A DNA stretch of 64,000 nucleotides from Cuneatibacter sp. NSJ-177 (GTDB lineage Bacteria > Bacillota > Clostridia > Lachnospirales > Lachnospiraceae): NCBI RefSeq assembly GCF_022867805.1, contig NZ_JALIFO010000001.1:682001-746000 (forward strand), in the 5' to 3' direction. Positions 61,186-64,000 of this stretch are shown here, piece by piece. The notes under the pieces were generated by a model. That model saw only the letters and a program-made list of their open reading frames with translations, did no database searches and was not told the DNA's origin. Position numbers and translations under genes: made by a program. Each line of letters starts with the position of its first letter. Position 1 is the first letter of the stretch.

Positions 61186-62303
61186 GATATTGTGAACGGG
61201 TGGCTGCCAGGGTTGATTTGAAAAAAATACAGGGAAACCTGGAGCGAATTCGGAAACGCCTGCCGGAGCAGACGAAAGTCTGCGCGGTTGTAAAGGCGGA
61301 TGGTTACGGCCACGGAGCGGTGGCGGTGGCGTCTTTTTTAGATGCTTATGCGGATTTTTTCGCCGTAGCTACGGTGAAGGAGGCGCTGGATCTGCGGGCG
61401 GCTGGCGTGAAGGCGCCGGTTTTAATCCTGGGATATGCGTGGCCGGAAGATTATGAAGAACTGATTCAAAACGAAATCCGGTTTACTGTTTTTAAAGAAA
61501 AGGATGCCGTCGAGTTGGCGGAACTGGGGAGACGTTTAGGGAAACCTGCCATGATTCACATCAAGGTGGATACCGGTATGCACCGGATTGGATTCCCTCT
61601 GACCGAGGATGCGGTGGAGACGGTGCGCCGGATCCGGACGCTGAATGGTGCTCTGGTGGAAGGGATTTTCACCCACTTTGCCAGGGCCGATGAGATGGAA
61701 AAAGAATATACCAGGCGGCAGTACGAAGGGTTCCAGGATTTTATCCGCCGGGTGGAGGAGGGGGCGTCCCCGATTCCGATCCATCACTGTGCCAACAGCG
61801 CGGCGTCCCTGGATTTGCCGGAGACTGCCATGGATATGGTCCGGGTCGGCATTGCCATGTATGGGCTTTATCCTTCCGGGGAAGTGGGACGGGAGGTCCT
61901 GCTGGAGCCGGCGCTGGAGCTGAAAAGTCAGGTCGTCTATGTCAAAGAAGTGGAAGCCGGGGAGGGAATCAGCTATAATCATATCCGAGTCCTGGATGAA
62001 AAACGGCGGGTCGCCACGGTTCCGGTCGGATACGGCGACGGGTATCCGCGTATGCTGTCAGACAAAGGGTTTGTGCTGATCCGCGGAAAGAAGGCACCGA
62101 TTCTTGGGCGGATCTGTATGGACCAATTCATGGTGGATGTGACGGAGATTCCGGAAGCGTCGGAGGGCGATGAGGTCACTTTGATCGGCTCCGACGGCGG
62201 GGAGAAAATTTTCGTTGAGGATCTGTCGGAACTTTGCGGGCGGTTCAACTATGAGTTTGTCTGCGGATTGGAGCGCCGGATTCCTCGGATTTATCTAAAG
62301 TAA
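61182..62303 (+). CDS. alr: Alanine racemase
   Basis: A 373-residue Alr. PLP-Lys38 is in VVKADGYGHGAVA; VDTGMHRIGF, HCANSAASLDLP, RVGIAMYGLYPS and VPVGYGDGYPR follow the family order. It makes D-alanine for the cell wall. It overlaps nnr (ATGA), as is common in Bacillota. Confidence 0.95.
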   Translation: MRYCERVAARVDLKKIQGNLERIRKRLPEQTKVCAVVKADGYGHGAVAVASFLDAYADFFAVATVKEALDLRAAGVKAPVLILGYAWPEDYEELIQNEIRFTVFKEKDAVELAELGRRLGKPAMIHIKVDTGMHRIGFPLTEDAVETVRRIRTLNGALVEGIFTHFARADEMEKEYTRRQYEGFQDFIRRVEEGASPIPIHHCANSAASLDLPETAMDMVRVGIAMYGLYPSGEVGREVLLEPALELKSQVVYVKEVEAGEGISYNHIRVLDEKRRVATVPVGYGDGYPRMLSDKGFVLIRGKKAPILGRICMDQFMVDVTEIPEASEGDEVTLIGSDGGEKIFVEDLSELCGRFNYEFVCGLERRIPRIYLK

Positions 62304-62447
62304 AGTCGCATTCTCCCGGTTTCACAGCAGAAACTTTGCCGAATCGGAGCGAAATAAAAAAATTGAATAAACGTGGGATACATTGGAAATACTACAGTTA
62401 ATCCATCCGTGAGGAGATGGGAATTTGGAACATGGAGTGTGAACAAT

Positions 62448-62795
62448 GTGATTATTCGACGAGGAGATGTTTTCTATGCGGACCTGCGTCCGGTCGTCGG
62501 TTCCGAACAGGGCGGCGTCCGGCCGGTTCTGATCATTCAGAACGACACGGGAAACAAGCACAGCCCGACGGTGATCTGTGCTGCCATTACCTCAAAGATG
62601 AATAAGGCGAAGCTGCCAACCCACGTAGAGCTAAATGCTTATAACTGCAATATGGTACGGGATTCCGTGGTCCTTTTGGAACAGCTGCGGACAGTGGATA
62701 AGACGCGGCTGCGCGAAAAGGTTTGTCATCTGGATTCCGATTACCTGGATAAAGTGGATCACGCCCTGCTGGTCAGCCTGGAGCTGGATACATAA
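62448..62795 (+). CDS. MazF/EndoA-type endoribonuclease toxin
   Basis: A 115-residue PemK/MazF protein very like Bacillus Ndo[30 protein letters not shown], then [17 protein letters not shown] and [17 protein letters not shown]. It cuts mRNA at short sites. The GTG at 62448 has GGAG at 62434-62437. The 144 bases between alr and this gene are too short for the usual antitoxin gene of about 90 codons, and I see none. It may pair with an antitoxin elsewhere. Confidence 0.9.
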   Translation: MIIRRGDVFYADLRPVVGSEQGGVRPVLIIQNDTGNKHSPTVICAAITSKMNKAKLPTHVELNAYNCNMVRDSVVLLEQLRTVDKTRLREKVCHLDSDYLDKVDHALLVSLELDT

Positions 62796-62809
62796 TCCAC
62801 AGTCAGGGC

Positions 62810-62838
62810 TTGAAATGTACGGTATTTCATGATAAAAT
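62810..62838 (+). promoter_or_regulatory. Promoter of the yebC-like gene
   Basis: TTGAAA at 62810-62815, a 17-base spacer, and TAAAAT at 62833-62838. Confidence 0.65.
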
Positions 62839-62864
62839 AACTTCAATTATTGCCGAAACATCGG

Positions 62865-62911
62865 CAGTCAGACAGTGTTTCTCCCTTCCGGGGAGGAAGA
62901 CTGTCTGACTG
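62865..62911 (+). promoter_or_regulatory. Leader hairpin before yebC
   Basis: Perfect 12-base arms CAGTCAGACAGT and ACTGTCTGACTG, with a further CTCCC/GGGAG pairing inside. A small TGCCGA/TCGGCA hairpin precedes it. There is no U-run, so the element may act on message stability or translation. Confidence 0.5.
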
Positions 62912-62965
62912 CATGTCCGGCGGAACTAAAAACACAACAGGGCCCAAGGGCCGGAAGGAGAATCC

Positions 62966-63694
62966 ATGTCTGGACATTCGAAATTTGCAAACATTAAGCA
63001 TAAAAAGGAAAAGAACGATGCGGCTAAGGGCAAAGTATTTACCCGGATCGGCCGTGAAATCGCCGTCGCCGTAAAAGAGGGCGGCGCGGACCCCGACAAC
63101 AACAGCAAGCTCCGCGATGTAATCGCCAAGGCGAAGGCGAACAACATGCCGAACGATACCATTGACCGCAGCATCAAAAAGGCTTCCGGGGATATGGGAA
63201 ATGTCAATTATGTATCGGTTACATACGAAGGATACGGCCCCAACGGCACGGCCATTATCGTAGAAGCGCTGACGGACAACAAGAACCGGACCGCGTCCAA
63301 TGTCCGCAATGCCTTCACCAAAGGCGGCGGAAACGTGGGGACCCAGGGCTGTGTCTCCTTTATGTTTGATCAGAAAGGCCAGATCATCATCGACAAGGAA
63401 GAGTGCGGCATGGACTTTGACGAGCTGATGATGACGGCTTTGGACGCTGGCGCCGAGGATCTCTCGGAGGAGGAGGACAGCTACGAAGTGCTGACTGCCC
63501 CGGATGATTTCAGCGCTGTGCGCGAGGCCCTGGAGCAGGCCGGCGTCCCGATGGTGGAAGCCGAAGTCACCATGCTGCCCCAGACCTGGGTAGAGCTCTC
63601 CGACGAGACCGACATTAAAATGATGGGCCGGATCCTAGACCTCCTGGACGAAGACGACGACGTACAAAACGTATACCATAACTGGGACGAGTAA
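62966..63694 (+). CDS. YebC/PmpR family protein
   Basis: A 242-residue Yeb[21 protein letters not shown] at the N-terminus, [18 protein letters not shown] and the [18 protein letters not shown] stretch are hallmarks. Members act as transcription regulators, and recent work links YebC-type proteins to translation at proline-rich sites. GCCGGAAGGAG precedes the ATG. Its last codons are part of a 53-base tandem duplication. Confidence 0.94.
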   Translation: MSGHSKFANIKHKKEKNDAAKGKVFTRIGREIAVAVKEGGADPDNNSKLRDVIAKAKANNMPNDTIDRSIKKASGDMGNVNYVSVTYEGYGPNGTAIIVEALTDNKNRTASNVRNAFTKGGGNVGTQGCVSFMFDQKGQIIIDKEECGMDFDELMMTALDAGAEDLSEEEDSYEVLTAPDDFSAVREALEQAGVPMVEAEVTMLPQTWVELSDETDIKMMGRILDLLDEDDDVQNVYHNWDE

Positions 63695-63736
63695 AAATGC
63701 CCTGCTTGCAGGAGCATTTTTGCGAGGAGCAGAAGG
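63684..63736 (+). repeat. 53-base direct repeat, copy 1, with terminator hairpin
   Basis: Begins in the last codons of yebC (GGGACGAGTAA) and includes AAAAATGCCCTGC/GCAGGAGCATTTTT, an A/T-flanked terminator hairpin. It is identical to 63758-63810. Confidence 0.9.
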
Positions 63737-63757
63737 CTTCCGGCCGTAGGCGGAAGA

Positions 63758-63810
63758 GGGACGAGTAAAAATGCCCTGCTTGCAGGAGCATTTTTGCGAG
63801 GAGCAGAAGG
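63758..63810 (+). repeat. 53-base direct repeat, copy 2, with terminator hairpin
   Basis: Exact copy of 63684-63736, 21 bases further on, repeating the end of yebC and its terminator. It gives two terminators in tandem before the next gene. Confidence 0.9.
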
Positions 63811-63820
63811 GGAGGATAAC

Positions 63821-64000
63821 ATGGAGCGCTGTTCGATTTGTCAGAAAGAGATCAACCGATATGTTGGGGCAACCTGGCTAAAGCTTGGAAAAAAAGATAT
63901 AAAAATCTGCCATATCTGTAATATGAACTTGGGGATTCTCCAGTCTGCAAACGAGGCGGGGACGAATCCGGATCCTTCCGTCGTAGAATATTTTGAATCG
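63821..64000 (+). CDS. Small zinc-ribbon protein, 3' end outside window
   Basis: The ATG at 63821 follows GGGGAGGATAAC. The visible 60 residues carry two CXXC pairs, CSIC at 4-7 and CHIC at 34-37, as in a treble-clef or zinc-ribbon fold. The frame is open to the window edge. The function is unknown; the N-terminal zinc-ribbon may be followed by a further domain. Confidence 0.7.
   Translation, partial: MERCSICQKEINRYVGATWLKLGKKDIKICHICNMNLGILQSANEAGTNPDPSVVEYFES

Noticed and set aside
62865-62911. Hairpins before yebC considered as a known riboswitch class
   Set aside because: The stems lack conserved loop signatures of classes I can recall, such as the ACGR loops of guanidine-II.

Overview
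The window looks like a chromosomal segment from an anaerobic member of the Bacillota, class Clostridia, most likely of the Lachnospirales type. The evidence is Gram-positive style AGGAGG ribosome sites, sigma-A promoters with 17-base spacers, Rex, YebC, an alr-mazF pair, TRAP and OFA-family carriers, an anaerobic (early cobalt insertion) cobalamin pathway, and a C5 (glutamyl-tRNA) heme/siroheme route. No rRNA, tRNA, CRISPR array, phage or intact insertion sequence was seen. The species is an inference; no 16S or marker comparison was possible.

Layout. Bases 1-5.9 kb hold the end of an unknown gene, an amidase, an Fe-S flavin enoate-reductase-like oxidoreductase and an OFA-type MFS carrier, with a hairpin-rich repeat region between the last two. 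6.0-14.0 kb is a catabolic island: a divergent LysR regulator, an IlvD/Edd dehydratase, a complete TRAP transporter (DctP, DctQ, DctM), a LarA-like racemase homologue and a metallo-beta-lactamase-fold hydrolase. 14.1-18.3 kb has a MoxR/DUF58/membrane-protein operon facing a TetR regulator. 18.3-19.4 kb is gene-poor and looks decayed. 19.4-21.9 kb (minus strand) has a ribbon-helix-helix protein, an SPFH membrane protein behind a promoter with a 23-base palindrome, and an orphan citrate lyase ligase.

The centre of the window, 22.0-52.4 kb, is devoted to corrinoids. A first cobalamin riboswitch (about 22.09-22.27 kb) precedes a 1742-residue secreted repeat protein whose C-terminus is half of a periplasmic-binding-type protein, followed by a full substrate-binding lipoprotein, a FecCD-type permease and an ATPase with an unusual C-terminal extension. 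I read this as a surface system for catching and importing corrinoids. A second cobalamin riboswitch (about 31.53-31.70 kb) precedes an almost gapless operon: cbiD, cbiL, cbiF, cbiG, cbiH, a cbiJ-cbiE-cbiT triple fusion, cbiA, cobT, a tandem cobU, cbiB, cobD-like, cbiP, cbiC, hemA, a sirC-hemC fusion, a cobA-hemD fusion, hemB and hemL. It runs from glutamyl-tRNA to the cobinamide stage and lower-ligand activation. cobS, a cobaltochelatase, a corrinoid adenosyltransferase and cobC are not in the window.

52.4-64 kb returns to ordinary chromosome: an MFS efflux protein, a TauE/SafE permease with its MarR regulator, an ABC-F ATPase, a MalY-type lyase, Rex, the NAD(P)HX repair enzyme, alanine racemase, a MazF toxin without a visible antitoxin, YebC, and the start of a small zinc-ribbon protein cut by the window edge. 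The most unusual part is the riboswitch-controlled giant repeat protein with its half binding-protein domain.
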